Shown: positions 36,401 through 49,500, counted from the stretch's first letter. The stretch: DNA of 64,000 nt from Carnegiea gigantea (GCA_029747015.1 JAKOGI010000002.1:1717001-1781000); one strand, 5' to 3'. Made by a program: numbers and translations. Notes: a model not told the origin generated them from the sequence alone.

Positions 36401-38780
36401 GTACAAATTGACAAAACAGTAAACTAAAGTGGCACAATCTTTTTTAAATCACTGCTCTTAAAAAAAGCGATTTCCAGAACCAAATTAGATCCCCCCCCCC
36501 CCCCCCCCCCGTGGAGAAGATGTGAGAAAGGAACAAAACATCATCAAAAGAGGCAATGCCTATGTATTACCTCAACCACTTCATCATCCTCTGAAGCACA
36601 CTTTGGTACCTGGTCACCTCGGAGAACGTGTATACCAACTCTGGCTGCCTTCCTCATCTCAGAAATAATAGCGCCTCCTCTACCCAACAAACAACCAACT
36701 TGATTTGACGGGACCAGAAGCCGCGCAATGATAGAAGAATCCTTCTTCAAGCCTGCTTCTAGGCCATTCTCTACACCAGCATCAACAGACCTCGAAAAGA
36801 CCAGAGCCACCGCACGTTGTGCAGGAGAATACCTAGATTCCACATCCTGGTAAGGATCATCCAAAATCAGAAAAAATTGATATCCAAAAGTGCAATCCGA
36901 GCTAAGCACTAAAGCTGTTATCACCAGCAACAGCACACCTCTGTTGAAGTGATAGTGACCACTCGCTCATCGCAGTCCGCAATAGATGCTCCAACGCTTA
37001 TAGTTGCCCCTGCCCTCTCCTGGAGTGCTTTAACGATGGAACCTCCCCTACCAATCACACCACCCACTCTATCATTAGAACAGAGGATTTTAAAAACGAT
37101 TTCTTGCTGCTGTTGTGTGGTAGGATCAGAGGCACAGTGCCTATCATCGTCAAGTGATAACGGCCTCCCTGCAAGAGCAGAGCTTAAAGAATTCGTAGCC
37201 TTAGAGAGTGCAGTAAACTGCAGTGGATCAACACGCAAATCAGGACCAGCTAAGCGGGCAACGGATTCCAAAGGCCTGCTTTCCTTGACAGTTGACTTGT
37301 CTACTACTGGATACTCTTGCAAGCAACCAGACACACCAAGAAGGGCCTTTTTAACAGCCAATACTTCCCCTTCTATCTATTAAAAAGAAAAAATATAAGT
37401 ATAAAGCACAATCAGTTACCAATCACTGTTTCATTGTTTTGTTCACTTTGCATCAGTGTTGAAGATCAAGGATGTACGAGGATAACATGCTGTCATTACA
37501 AGTTACAAGTTCAAGTACTCAAGTAACTTGTAATTGGGCTGCTACTGAAACAGTGAAGGCAAGTTATGTTACGAATTACAAGATTGAATGCTCCCCCCCC
37601 CCCCCCCAATACTCATGGATACGCTGACATTGAATACACTAATTCATGACCCGGAGCAAATGGGCACCTGTTGTCTTTTCTTATTATCCCCCGCCCCCAT
37701 GCCACCAACACTACCACCAAATAAGACGAGTCGTTTTTATTTTTTTTTAATTTTTTTTTTTTTTAAAGAAGGGTAATGAATATATACCGCAAACAAGCAT
37801 TCACCAAACAGATTACTTGCCTAATGAAGAGGGTTTTATGACATGCCCTTAGAAGTATATTTATACTAGAACCAGAAAATCACCAACCCAATCATGCATG
37901 ACAAAGCGGACAGTTGTTCTGGGACATCCCAAAACAGAAAGTGAGACATACACATTCAATTATTCCATAAATCAAAGTTCTTAAATTGCAATTCCTTTCC
38001 AATCAAACCATACTGCAAAAATTTTACAAAGAAAAAAACCAAAGGTTAAACTTTGGACTAAATAACTATCATCAAGCATGTACATACAGCAAGTCAGCAA
38101 CTTTAGTGTAGTGTCTCTCCGTTACCATATCATAGAATAACGACCAGGTGAAGAAACAACCTTACCTCAACGACTTCATCAGGAGGACCAATCCCAGGAG
38201 GCAATTGTTGGCCGAACAAAACCCTAATTTTGGCACCACTCTCTCTCCTCAACTTCTCCACCATCTTCCCTCCCTTGCCTATGACTGACCCTGCCTGAGT
38301 AGCATCCACTAAAAGCCGACAACTTACAAACTCCGCTAAGGGACCTCCATCCACCTCCGCCGAAACTCCCAGAACCCTCTCGAAAACCCTTACCGCAGCA
38401 TCCTGGGTGGCAGAAACCTCGTACTCCTCCTCCCCGTTCTGCAATCGCAACTTCTTAAAGGGTGTAGTGGGGGCAATAATGACGATGACTCGGTCGTCGG
38501 AACCCGGTTGGAGTGAGTCCTCAACTCGGATTTTAGACGCAGTGTGGAGTTGAAGTTGTTTGATGGAGGAGCCAGACTTTCCGATGAAGCGGCCGACGAG
38601 GGAGGCGTGGCAGAGGATGCGGAGGGCGGCGTGGCCGGCGGGGACCACCAGGGGTGGCAGCGGCTGCTTGGATTTCTTAGAGGTGGCGCCACCGTCGACG
38701 GTGGAAAGGAGGTGGTGATCAGCCATTGGAGGACGTTTGGAAGGAGGATAGAGAACAGCTTCAGCGAGAGCATCGGCCAT
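30480..38780 (-). CDS. Five-KH-domain RNA-binding protein, HEN4-like
   Basis: Nuclear RNA-binding protein of the plant HEN4/RCF3 group (known roles: pre-mRNA processing). Exons: 38780-38166, 37376-36939, 36846-36571, 32390-32145, 32039-31960, 31595-31487, 30617-30480; 1902 nt, 633 residues, all junctions in phase. KH loops are GKSG (67-70), GKGG (168-171), GRGG (314-317), GRGG (406-409) and GEKG (577-580). In the last, the first loop position is preceded by Cys and the motif is weaker. KH4 and KH5 are separated by a low-complexity linker with PRGRMSMSAAL. KH5 is split between exons 6 and 7. The end is QAAQSLLHAFVLTGPA. The start ATG (MADALAEAVL) is the first in frame, near a CT-rich leader. 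The 4.2-kb third intron holds a LINE. HEN4 proper and its paralogues cannot be separated here. Confidence 0.93.
30694..30757. repeat. C14-A8 tract bracketed by a perfect 15-bp direct repeat
   Basis: AAGAAAGAAGGGAGA occurs at 30694-30708 and 30743-30757. Between them lie 34 bases: a C run (30712-30725), an A run (30726-30733), then GGGAAAGGG. It lies in the last KH-gene intron. It may be a tail-only retroposed insertion or a purine-rich slippage product. Confidence 0.7.
31388..31407. repeat. Composite homopolymer T9-G11
   Basis: Nine T followed by eleven G in the last KH-gene intron, 80 bases from exon 6. Confidence 0.85.
33266..33307 (+). mobile_element. 10-bp LINE-tail micro-insertion with 16-bp target duplication
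   Basis: AAAAGATTATATTATT occurs at 33266-33281 and 33292-33307. The ten bases between are GCCTATCAAA. Joined to the A-rich start of the second repeat they give GCCTATCAAAAAAA, like the 3' end of plant L1-type LINEs. In the large KH-gene intron. Confidence 0.55.
34049..35674 (-). mobile_element. 5'-truncated L1-type LINE in the KH-gene intron
   Basis: The minus strand encodes the C-terminal part of a LINE reverse transcriptase ([48 protein letters not shown]). Next comes the zinc-binding reverse-transcriptase-associated region (WCPLCKVAAKSVNHLLLHC) and the tail near FWSIW. The frame is broken into several pieces, so it is inactive. An 18-bp target duplication (AATTTTTTACTTATCAAT) lies at 34031-34048 and 35675-35692. 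The poly(A) end is at the left. It has the same orientation as the host gene. Confidence 0.92.
36491..36510. repeat. C20 homopolymer in a KH-gene intron
   Basis: Twenty consecutive C on the plus strand (G20 on the coding strand), 60 bases beyond the exon 3 donor. A G-quadruplex could form in the transcript. The length may be unreliable. Confidence 0.85.
37593..37607. repeat. C15 homopolymer in the first KH-gene intron
   Basis: Fifteen C in the intron between exons 1 and 2 (37377-38165); G15 on the transcript. Confidence 0.85.
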
Positions 38781-39633
38781 TAATGTGGGTGGGTAAGCTT
38801 TGAAAGTCTGGGCTGACTCGCTGACTATTCTCTCTCTCTGTCTGACTTGGGGTTGTGGTGGCGGTTATGTGAGAGTGAGTAACGCATGCGAACGCAGTGC
38901 GTTACGGTTTGTCCAGCCAGATACTGGATGGGCCTGTGCTAAATCAAATTAAAAACAAATCATTGAAACTCTGCCTTTTCCCACCAAAAAAAAAAAAAAA
39001 GCAAAAAAACAGAAAAATCTTCAATTTACAAGGGAAAAAAGAGAAAAATGAAAATCTGAACTTTTTTGGGGCAATCTCTTACGTGCGTTAGAAACATATG
39101 CTCTTATTGTTTATATATATAATTTTTACGCGTGTATTTATTATATTATATATATGTGTGTATTTGCGATTGTGTTTCTTAAGAATATGTGTCATCAGAA
39201 GTATGATATGCATATTGTTTTTGGGGAGGTGAGGGGGAGGCGACCATGACTATGAGCACATAGTTTGGTCAATGGTCAGTCCTTGTGTCGAGTGGCTCTT
39301 CTGTCATAATTATGAACTATCGATGTTTTATTTCTGATAGTGGTTTTTGCCTTCTTGGGAAGAAAATAACTAAAAGTATAATTTGACTTGTTTCTTTTAT
39401 AGTTCATGAAAGATAAAATTCTTATTTTGATTATAATCCAAGTCTTAAATATAGTTTCATTTAATGAAAAAAAAAATTATCATGGGTGAATCAAATATCG
39501 GTCACATGGGATCATCTGATCACCCCCTCTTCCCATAAAAAAATCCACAGAGGTAAAAGTGCGAAATGGCTGCATATTAAATAACAACGTAATTATCACT
39601 GATCGTTTCTGTCGTTAATAATGTTTACCATAA

Positions 39634-39959
39634 GAGCATTCGCAACCCGTATACTCGCGTGTCAATTATTCTGCCACGTAGCAACTTTTCAATTGCCTTC
39701 ACATTTTGTGTCACGCGGTCAGGAAAGCTTGTACGTTCCCGGACAAGTTTCACTTTTTTTCCTTTTCTCTTTTCTTAAAAATATAATTTAAGTGGTTAAA
39801 AAAAAGTTACATATTATATGGTAGGTCCATAATAAATATTTTATATGACAATTCAAATTTAAGTTCCATAGATTGAAGAAGTAATGGAATGTAAATTAGA
39901 GTTTTTGCTAATGTGGTAAGCTTAAGTCCCAAAATATGAAATTATGACCGGAAATGCTC
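39634..39959. mobile_element. Putative Tourist-like MITE, 326 bp
   Basis: TAA repeats flank it (39631-39633 and 39960-39962). The ends form a short inverted repeat, GAGCATTCGC versus GAGCATTTCC, with the same GAGCATT core. A 3-bp TAA target duplication suits the PIF/Harbinger superfamily. It has no coding capacity. The inverted repeat is short, so this is tentative. Confidence 0.5.
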
Positions 39960-40313
39960 TAATGGTCGCACACCATGAAGTATTGTTCTCGAATCCATAT
40001 GCGAGTGTAATAGTCTTATTATTTTTCGTATAAACTTCAACAAAGCATTCCTTTTATGTTTTTAATAACACTTACAGCATTCTCTTACCGCATGCATCGA
40101 ATCTTTTACCCTGAATTTCACGTCACTGCGTGTCATGGCTTGCCTTGTGCAATGCATGTTTCAAAATGTTTTTGTTGCATATGCCATTGATGGCTTGAGT
40201 GGATATAATCTCCTACCAGTCCTATAATTGGGGATTTGATTATTGTCATTACCTTGATTATGCTGTCATTTTCCCCCATTGTCTCAATGAAAGTTGTTAG
40301 AACCTACTACTTA

Positions 40314-40493
40314 GGGTTTGTTCTTTTCGTGAGCAAATTTCAAAACTTCAACTCACTTCAATATACTTCAATCTAGTTTAACTCACTTCTACTATTTTAA
40401 TCAAGTTCAATTTATCACATAAAAAAATTCAATCTACTTCAACCCACTTTATTATTTTACCCACCTCAATTTGCCCACGAAAAGAACAGACCC
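40314..40493. mobile_element. Tourist-like MITE, 180 bp
   Basis: Terminal inverted repeats of nearly 30 bp begin GGGTTTGTTCTTTTCGTG on the left and GGGTCTGTTCTTTTCGTG on the right (reverse complement), both continuing (A/G)GCAAATT. A TTA target duplication is at 40311-40313 and 40494-40496. The interior is rich in CAACTCACTTCAA-type motifs. TIR and TSD together indicate a PIF/Harbinger-derived MITE. Confidence 0.85.
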
Positions 40494-41452
40494 TTAGAAT
40501 GATAAATTGATCCGTAGTATAAGATCGAGGACTATGATATTTTTATATATTTTTTAAGTAAAAATGACAATATTATGATTAAAAACAAATATTCACAAAT
40601 ATATCAGAAAAATCAATCAACTAAAATTGTACATAACATTTCAATGCAAAATATGAATTCTTGTAATATCTCCATATGCATATTTGTATATAAGCACGTT
40701 GTGAAAAAGTTATACAGTTGACCAAATGAAAAGGGAAAAGGAAAACTACACTCTAAACATGTAGACACTACAGTGAACTAGATACGCAATTAAATATATG
40801 GGGGGAAATCCAACAAAGAAAACACAATTCACAAAATACAAAAATAAAAAATAACTACCCACACACATAAGTCTAGGAAATTAGACATATGGAGACCAAT
40901 ACCTTATGATCAAAATTATAATCTAAGTACAGAGTAATGCTACTCTCAACTCTCAAGCATAGCCCAACCACTAGGCCAACTATTTCAATATGCAACTGTA
41001 ATGTTTCTACGTGTGGCTACGGAAATGTCGCAAGTGATTTGAAATAATTACCTATATTATTTTAAATATGCCTCTATTTGAGGAAGTCTAGTTTAAAGAC
41101 TTGCACAATTGATTGTGTTTGATATAGATCATGTATAATGAATGACCTTAATGGAAGTTTTCCAAAGCTGCACGAGCGGGGACAAGTAATGTCGGAAAGG
41201 ATTGACGTGATTTATACGACAAATCATCACTCTTTAAAGCTTTCGTGAGTAACCATCTGCAGCATTGGAGAGGGTAAGAGCATTAGAAATGATATTAGAA
41301 CATACCCACGACCGTGTGGTGCAATAGTATATAGGAGGACCCTGAGTAATCGGATAGTGAGATAGGATCACGGAAGTGGACTGTCGGGCACGATGACGCA
41401 TGAGTCGGTCGTTTTGTGAGCACAGTGAGGGTATCTTGTCATTCAAAGAGCG

Positions 41453-41770
41453 GTGAATATTCCACAATACATTCTTAAATATATGAAATTTTGCACCAAT
41501 GCGAGGGGAAAAAAATACACAAAAAAAATGATACTATGGTGTACGTGAGAAAAATTAGGCCCAAAAGCGGCACCAAGATGTGAGGGGAAAAAAAAGAAAA
41601 CTCACACTAAAAGAACACAAAAGCCACATTTTTAAAAAGGGGGCGAATATTTCACAATACATTCCTATATGTATGAAATTTTGCACCAATCCAAGCGGGA
41701 AAAATACACAGAAAAAATGAAAAATTATACCAAGGTGTACATGAAAAACATTGGGACCAAAAGCCGCCAA
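41453..41770. repeat. Diverged tandem duplication, period about 190 bp
   Basis: 41453-41580 and 41643-41770 share GAAATTTTGCACCAAT, AAATACACA(G/A)AAAAAATGA and CCAAAAGC in the same order with substitutions and small gaps. No coding potential is evident. Confidence 0.85.
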
Positions 41771-43537
41771 AAAAAAAAAAAATCACACCAAGACGAGAAC
41801 ACAAAACCCACATTCATATGATGACGCTAAAGATGAGGGATCACTCAAAATATCTGGTGTATTTGAGTAAACGTCCTTATACTCTTGCAATCGAGTTCTC
41901 TCATTCTTAGGTTGAATAGAATAAGTAATATTTTAAATCAAATATTATTCGATTTTGCTGATTGTCGCCTTTAAGGTGATGGATATGAATGGATAAATAA
42001 TAATTATACCCATTTTATTGGATAAGATTCTATATAAAATGGATATAAATTTAATTATTTAACAAAATATTCATAATTCAATTTTGCATGTATAAACATG
42101 ATAAAAACTAGAATTTTCCTCATTAACAAAAGTTAATCAATTGCCTAACTGATATCAAGTCATCAACCTACTGTATCCTAAAGAAAAAGATTCTTAACCT
42201 ACTACCTCAATCGTTGCTCAAGTAAATTATTGGAACTTCATGATCACTAGACATCAATTCACTAATATCGAACAACTTTAGTGCTGTGTTCCTACCCATT
42301 TTTTTCCCCCTTTTCATTCGAATTGCTCCTCGTCCATTTCTAACCACATATAAATTAAGACTTACACTCCTACAAATTTTGATTATTTGGTATCTGATTG
42401 TTAACAAATTGGAACAAAAGCCATCTTTTTTTTCCTTAAATTAATTATTGCACGCTAAATTAATGAAAGATTTTAGGCTAGGGGGAGATTCTAATATTAA
42501 AAAAGAGACAGCAAAAGAGATATCTTATTCGGTCAAAGACTATACCATACTAGTCGCTAGTGGCTACCAAACTAAGCCTACAGTTTGGTTGAAAATTAAT
42601 TAAATGTAAATGCTTCGTAGCTTCCTAAATTAGAAAGCAACTTTAGACATTCATCTTGTGACATTAAAAATGATTTTTTTTGGATTCGTTGTTGGAGATT
42701 TAAAGGAAAGTTAAAAGAGATAGAATGAAAATTAATTAGTATGGCAGACTTCGATGAGAATGTAGTCCATGTTACTTGTTCTTCATATATGAACATGGTT
42801 TGTCCTATTAATGTATCTGCAAAAACTTGCAGTAGAAACACTCAATCAACCATGGTGGGCAAAGAAAGAGGAAAGAAGGTCAGGAGGTGAAGTAGTGAAG
42901 GGATAGAGACTCCACCCTTGCTATAAATGCACGAGAGGGATATGAAGTTATGAAAAGGATAGGCGAGTGAAGAGTTGTGTTTATTGTGGCAAATAATTGG
43001 CAAAATTTTATTCATGAAATAAGTGAGTGGGTAGATTGAGAGATTTAATTGGATTAAGCAACTCGATATCTTCCATGAAATAGGGCAGTATCTAAGGATT
43101 TATTTTTATCTCATCTACAAAATTTGTTTGAATAAGATTATACACATTACTGAATATAAATACTTTTTATCCATCGCCCTAAGGGTGACAATTAACAAAA
43201 CCGCATATTATTTTCATGCTCTTTGATTTTATGTCCAATTTCATTGCATTCCAACACTTTGAACAAATAGCCTCTTGTGGTGGCCATTGCCTGGGTATGA
43301 CTGTGACTACCATAAAAAGTAAAACATGAATGAAGAGGATCAAAATAAGCTGCATCAAGAGCCAAAAAATGCTTCAGACTTGGGCAAGCGTATTGTTAAT
43401 CTTGTGTACGGGTTCGTCCAACACAAAAGAGAACTAACCCCTAAACCCCAAGGCAAGCCTCTTACTTAACAAATAAATACGGGTCGTCCAACACAAAGAA
43501 CCAAAACCCCAAAACCCTCTGTCTCTCTCCCCTGAAG

Positions 43538-46500
43538 ATGATTCACGGAGGAAAGAGCTACGTCTCGTCGCCGCCGGCGTTCTCGAACGATGGAAAGCGC
43601 CTACTCATCTGCACCGGCAACACCGTGTCGATCTTCAGCACCTCCACCGCCATGCAGGTTTCTCCCTCCCCCCCCCTCTCTCTCTCTCTAATGTCGAAGT
43701 CGGCAAAACCCAGAATAGGGGATAGGTTTAACGATGCGTGTTTCAATTTTTGGCTCAGATAACCGAGTTGGAAGGTCACAGAGCTCTGGTTACGTCAGTT
43801 TTGGTGGTGCCCAGCACGGCCAAGCTCTTGAACTACTGTTGGACTTCGTCTCTCGATGGAACCATTCGCTATTGGGATTTCTTCACTCCCGAATTGATCA
43901 AGACTATCGATATTCGACTACCCATTTTCTCAATGGTGCTAAAAATAGAAATTTGCCCATCTTTTGTTTTTCTAATGTTTGAATTTCCTTATATTTGGTG
44001 TTATTGGATTCGGTTGTTTAGTTCAGACTTCAGGTGGAGGATATGTGTACGTGAGTTTATATACGAATACGATTTGGTAGGTTATTGATGACATTGGGAA
44101 GGGCTAAATGCACACAAGAGTTAGGAATAAACACTTGTCTGGATATCATGCAACAATAAGGATTGTTAGAGAGCGAAGTGTAGCTTAGGCTAATTTATGT
44201 GTATAGTCTAAGGGTAACAAAAACCTGAGCAACAAGGGACCAGGGGTAGGGGAGATGCTGTCCAATACTCCGACTCCGTACTCTTACTAACAACTCCCAA
44301 CATTTGTAAGAGAAACCAGCACTCTTACTATTTTTCCTTGTACTGTGCCTTATTCCCCTCCTAATCGAAGCCTTAGGGGTGGGCTTAGTTGCGAGGAGCC
44401 TTATGCCAAATGATTTGTCCAAGGTAGTTAGCTGTTATCAGTTTGCCAAGACCGTATTGGTTTAAGGAGTAAAGGTGAAGCTTCCGGTTACCTTGTGATC
44501 CAAATGAGTACACTGAACATCCACGTCTATAAATGGTTGATATGAGTATTTTTGTTGATAATTGATAAATCACATGCCCAATGAACTCCTATTTCGTTCA
44601 AACTATGTTGGCCAACAAAGGGAGGGAGAATCAAATTGTGGCTTTTCAAGTGAATGCTAGGCAAAGTTGAGCGGGCTACAGGCTGTGTTAATGCTACAAG
44701 AGGTTTTAAATGACATAACTTGAAGCCTGGATTAAGATAGGTTGATGATTTCTGCCTTAGTTCTACTTGTTATTGGATTGGATATCAAGGATCATTTTGG
44801 CGTTGAAGCGTGGGGATTTGATCAAATGGTGGAGTCTTATGTGCGGTGTCCAAATCCAAATCTGAATTCAAATTCATACAGGATGCCATGTGTAGGTGGG
44901 ATGTGACTGGGATTGATAGCAAAATGATGACAGTTGGGTGTTTTTCAGTTGGATGATCATTGAACAGTTTTGTGTTGAGCTCATCCTATTTGATAAAAAA
45001 GTTCCTTTGAGGGAACATTCTTGATTCTTGTTGGTTGATGTTGGTTTCCTTTGCGTGGGAGGAGGTCTCTGCTTGTAAATAGACTGAATGAATAAGGTTC
45101 TTGAATCTTGATTAATGAATTTGAGTGGAAAATCTTGTCAAAATTGGGAAGCATAATATGAACTAGCAAAAGTGTGCTCATTCTGGTACATCCTGTATCT
45201 TTGATACCTTAAGGGCTGCGAGCTCTTGACTGGATGTGGTAGTTCCACATTGAGTATGTCATACTTAAGGGAGGTTATCGTAGCTCTTATTTAGTTTTCG
45301 GGTATTACATAATTTTCTATTTAGGTTCGTATTATTTATATTGTCCATCCAGCCAAAACTACAACAATGAGATCACACTAATTTTAGGTTGTTTCAAGAA
45401 TTTGTGTTACAGGATGTGTTTGGTCTTTGATATGCATTGCTCAATATGTTGTTGGTCGATTTTGTAAAGCAAATTGGAATTTTGGAATCAAAACAATTCC
45501 TTTCTATGCCCTTAAGATGGTTCAAGATTTGCATATTGTAATGGCTTGTAAGGAGGTCTGTTTAATGAAGCCCCCTTTTGTATGTGGGTCATAGATGTCA
45601 CCCTCTTGGTATCTCATTAATGTAACCTTTTGATTACTCATCAAAAAAGGAGGTCTGTTTGATGATCCTTAAAAATGAAGCATTTGAGGGTTTCGTAAGT
45701 TGACCCTGCTAGTGGTGGAAACACACAGTGGGTCGTTCTTGACTTTCTCTGCACTTTGCAGTTTTCTTTTGTTTCTGGTCCTTGCCATTTCATCGTTATT
45801 GCAATTATTTTTGAGGTGGTTTATTTTTCTTGGCTTGCAGGTGATCCCAGGTATGCTGTTGAAACAGGATAATGGAAGTGGTAAACCGGCTGATTTGTTT
45901 GCTTATGTGACTGTAGAAGACCTTAGTAACCCTGGTGATAAGCCTAAGCCTTTGTGTGGCCAGATTCGAAAGTGCAATTTAACTACATCTAAGCTGGCTG
46001 GAGTGATTTTAAAAGAGGTGGGTTGTGCTACAATTTGTGGTGGTTTTCTTTCCATGCGCTCTGTATTGACTTGCTTTCCTTGTTACTTTTAGTAACTTGG
46101 TGACCTGTAAGTCTACGTTCTAATTGGATGCAATTTCATTTGATGTTTACATTTGGTGTGCATGGCTGCCATCCTTTTTTTTTTTTTAAATTTTTTTCGT
46201 TTGACATTCAGGTGCAAGGAAATCCATCAGTGGGCATCCATTGTTTATGTGTCTAATTCTTCTTCTCTCAAGCATGAGTTTCTTTTTAAATAATATTTGA
46301 TTCTATTGTTTTCCAACTTTTTTCTGTACAATGTAATTTGAGCTTGGTATCTTAGAGAAGATGCATGAATTCACTAATTTAGAACATAGAGATGGTGAAT
46401 ACGAGTGAAATCTAGCATGACTCAGATTGTGGGAAAACAGCGAGAGAGCCATCGTTTGGAGTATTAAGAGTCCTTGAGTTATGTTGAGATGAATAATCTC

Positions 46501-49500
46501 CTTTTACGGGCCTGGGGCCATGGCCTCCCGCAAGGGGGGGTTAATATGCCGGTGTGGAGATCCCTCTTGATCTCTGAAATAAAGAGCTAGCGGTGTCAAA
46601 AATATATAGCTTTTTATGCCTCCTCCCCAGTGTGTATAATGGACTCATGTCTTTCTTGCTTTTTTTTTTTTTTTAATAAAGAAAAGGTAATATATTAATA
46701 TAGAAATATCAGAAGCTCAGCTGCACAGTGAGCATTGTACAAAAGGCTATTTACAACCTAAATATAAACTATCCACACAATTTGCCAAATCAATAAAGGA
46801 AGAGCTAAACATCCCAATCATCCAAAAGTAGAGAATTTTGATGAAATTCTCTTTCAAACGCTGAAGAGGGGTTTCTACCTTATCAAAAACTCTTTTATTT
46901 CTCTCTCTCCAGATACACATGAGGTAGGACTATGACTTCCTTCTTCTTCTTCTTCTTAACTTTCCTACAAAGGAACCTTCCCAAGCCAACAGATGGTTCC
47001 TAATAGAATCAGGAGCAACCCAGGACATTCCCAAGCAACTGAAAGCTAGACCCCAAAGAATGCTTGCAACCTGACAATGGAGCAATAAATGATCCGTAGA
47101 TTCATAGCCCCTTTTACACATGAAGCATATATTCACCAAAACTTTTCACCTTTTTTGTAGGTTGGTACACGTTAATATGTTGCCATGTGTAGCTTTCCAT
47201 ATTAAGAACGAAACCTTCAAGGGGGCTAAGGACTTCCAAATGAGATTGCAAGGAAAACCTTTTTCAGAATGAATATCTTGTGGTGGAAACTTCACATCAA
47301 GAAGTTTCAAATAAAAAGATCTAACAGTGAATCACCCCTGAGTGGTTAGATCCCACCGCACCCTATCAACTGAAGACTCTTCTACTTTGGCCTCATTAAG
47401 CTTATTGAAAAAGATGACCAAGGAATCATCATCAACGAATCTATTTCGAACAAAAACAGGTGCCCAAACAATGTTACCGTGAACCTGCTCCCGATACTCA
47501 GCAACAGAGGCATTTTTGTCCACTGCCAAAACATAAAGCCTAGGGAACAAATCTTTCAAAGGAAACTCGTCGCACCAGCAATCATGCCAAAAAAAGATTG
47601 AAGAGCCATCTCCTACCTCAAAGGAACAGTGTGGAAAGGATCTTCCCCAACCTTTGGAGATATATGTCCAAAGACTATACCCATTAGAGCCCCTCGCGGT
47701 AGAGGGAAACCAATCAAATCCATCGTCCCCATATTTGATGGTAACTACCTTCCTCCACAGATTGCCCTTTTCATTCATAAATCTCCACAGCCACATACCC
47801 AGAAGGGCCTCATTAAAGAGACGCAAGTCCCTTATACCTAACCCTCCTAAAAGCAGTGGTCGCTTCACAATGTTCCATTTTACAAGATGAAGCTTGAAGT
47901 CACTCCCAAAAGAACCCCAAAGGAAATTCCCCTGAATTGCTTCTAATTTAATGGCCACTGAAGAAGGTAAGGGAAAAAGAGAGAGGAAGTAAGTGGGGAT
48001 GCTTGAAAGAACACTCTTGATGACAGTTAATCTCCCCCCTTTTGAAAGGTACATAGACTTCCATCCAGAAAGTCTTTTCTCAAACTTCTCGATAATTGGG
48101 TCTCAAATGGCTTTCTCCTTAAATTTAGCACCGAGAGGGAGACCAAGGTAGGTAGTCGGAAAAGCATCAACTTTGCAACCTAAAACACCTAACTCATGTC
48201 TTTCTTGCTTATTGTAATGCTCTACGCATGATCAAATGGATTTGTCTATTATTTGGTGGTCCTTTTCTCCATTCTAGGGGCTTGTGGGGGTGATTAGTTA
48301 AAACCCACCACACTTGCTTGTAAGGAGTGATTTTTTTCCCCCTTACATCAGAGTTCTAGAGTGATAACTTTTCCCCCCAAAATACTTCGTTGCAGACTTC
48401 ACAGGCAAGTTTTATTACTGGTAGCCCTTCGGGAGAATTCTTCAGTATCCAAAGTAAACGCACACTTTATATTTGGAAGGTTCCAGCAGATGATTCTGAG
48501 GGTGCTTTAGTTAAAAAAATGAAATTGCATCACACAAAGAATTTTACTACTATGGCTTTTCATCCAAGCGGGAGTATTGTGGCAGCTGGTGATGTTACTG
48601 GGAGGATTTTAGTTTGGAGGGGTTTTGGTAGTAGAATACTTACAGGTGTTGAGCAGAATAAAGCAGCATTGGTGAAGCATGAGGATGAGAAGCCTGGAGT
48701 TAGGGGAGATGATGACGCAGACTCATGCTCTACATGGCATTGGCATTCATCTGAAGTGAAGTTTCTTTCTTTTTCTCCTGATGGAGCCTATTTATACTCA
48801 GGTAGGTCTACTCTTTTAAGCATATTGATAAGCGACGATGTATGATATTAGATATCAATCTCAGTTGTGGTCTTGCTTCATTTTTCAACTGTGGCTATTT
48901 GTGGAATCCTATTTGGATGCCAAAAAGCCAAGTTTCATGCATTATCTTTTTTGTCTACTACTTTACATTCTAAATATATTACTAGTTCTTTCTGCTCTAA
49001 TGTTCTATTTAACTTACTGGATTATGTCGTCTTTGAATAAAATAATCACTTGTTCAATTGATGATTGTGGGGGGTTGGGCGGTTTACCTTGGCTGTTATA
49101 TCTGTTTCTCCTAGCTTGGCACTTGCAATTTGAGGGGGTCTTGTTGTCTGGGAGCCATTTCAGACATTGAGGTGGTATCCCTTACTATTTGGATCATGGT
49201 GCTGCCACCTCTCCCGTTCACTGTGCTGACATGTCCGAGTTTCATCTCATTCTTTCATTTTTAATGTGAATCTTATTCTTTTCCCCCTGTATTCCCTTGT
49301 GGTTGCCTTGCTTTAAACAACATTTTCTTGCCTTATTGTAGGCACATGAACAAGTTCTGTAGTTTTAGGTTTGCTGTCACTTGGTGCATTGTGATATTGG
49401 GTGTGTAGGATCAGGCTTTTCTTTCCTCCAGGGAGTACTCCTCCCAGGATTTGTCCGTCCTTGCTCTTTAGAAAAGTAATATGGGTTGTACTTTTTAAAT

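Larger units (their letters stand above)
38781..43537. other. Intergenic region between divergent KH and WDR75 genes
   Basis: About 4.7 kb, AT-rich. The left end holds the CT-rich leader and promoter of the KH gene; the right end is the leader of the WDR75 gene. It contains two MITE candidates (39634-39959, 40314-40493) and a diverged 190-bp tandem repeat (41453-41770). No coding region is supported. Confidence 0.7.

Noticed and set aside
38390..38783. Long open frames overlapping KH exon 1 in other frames on both strands.
   Set aside because: GC-rich coding sequence creates shadow frames; the KH motifs fix the true frame.
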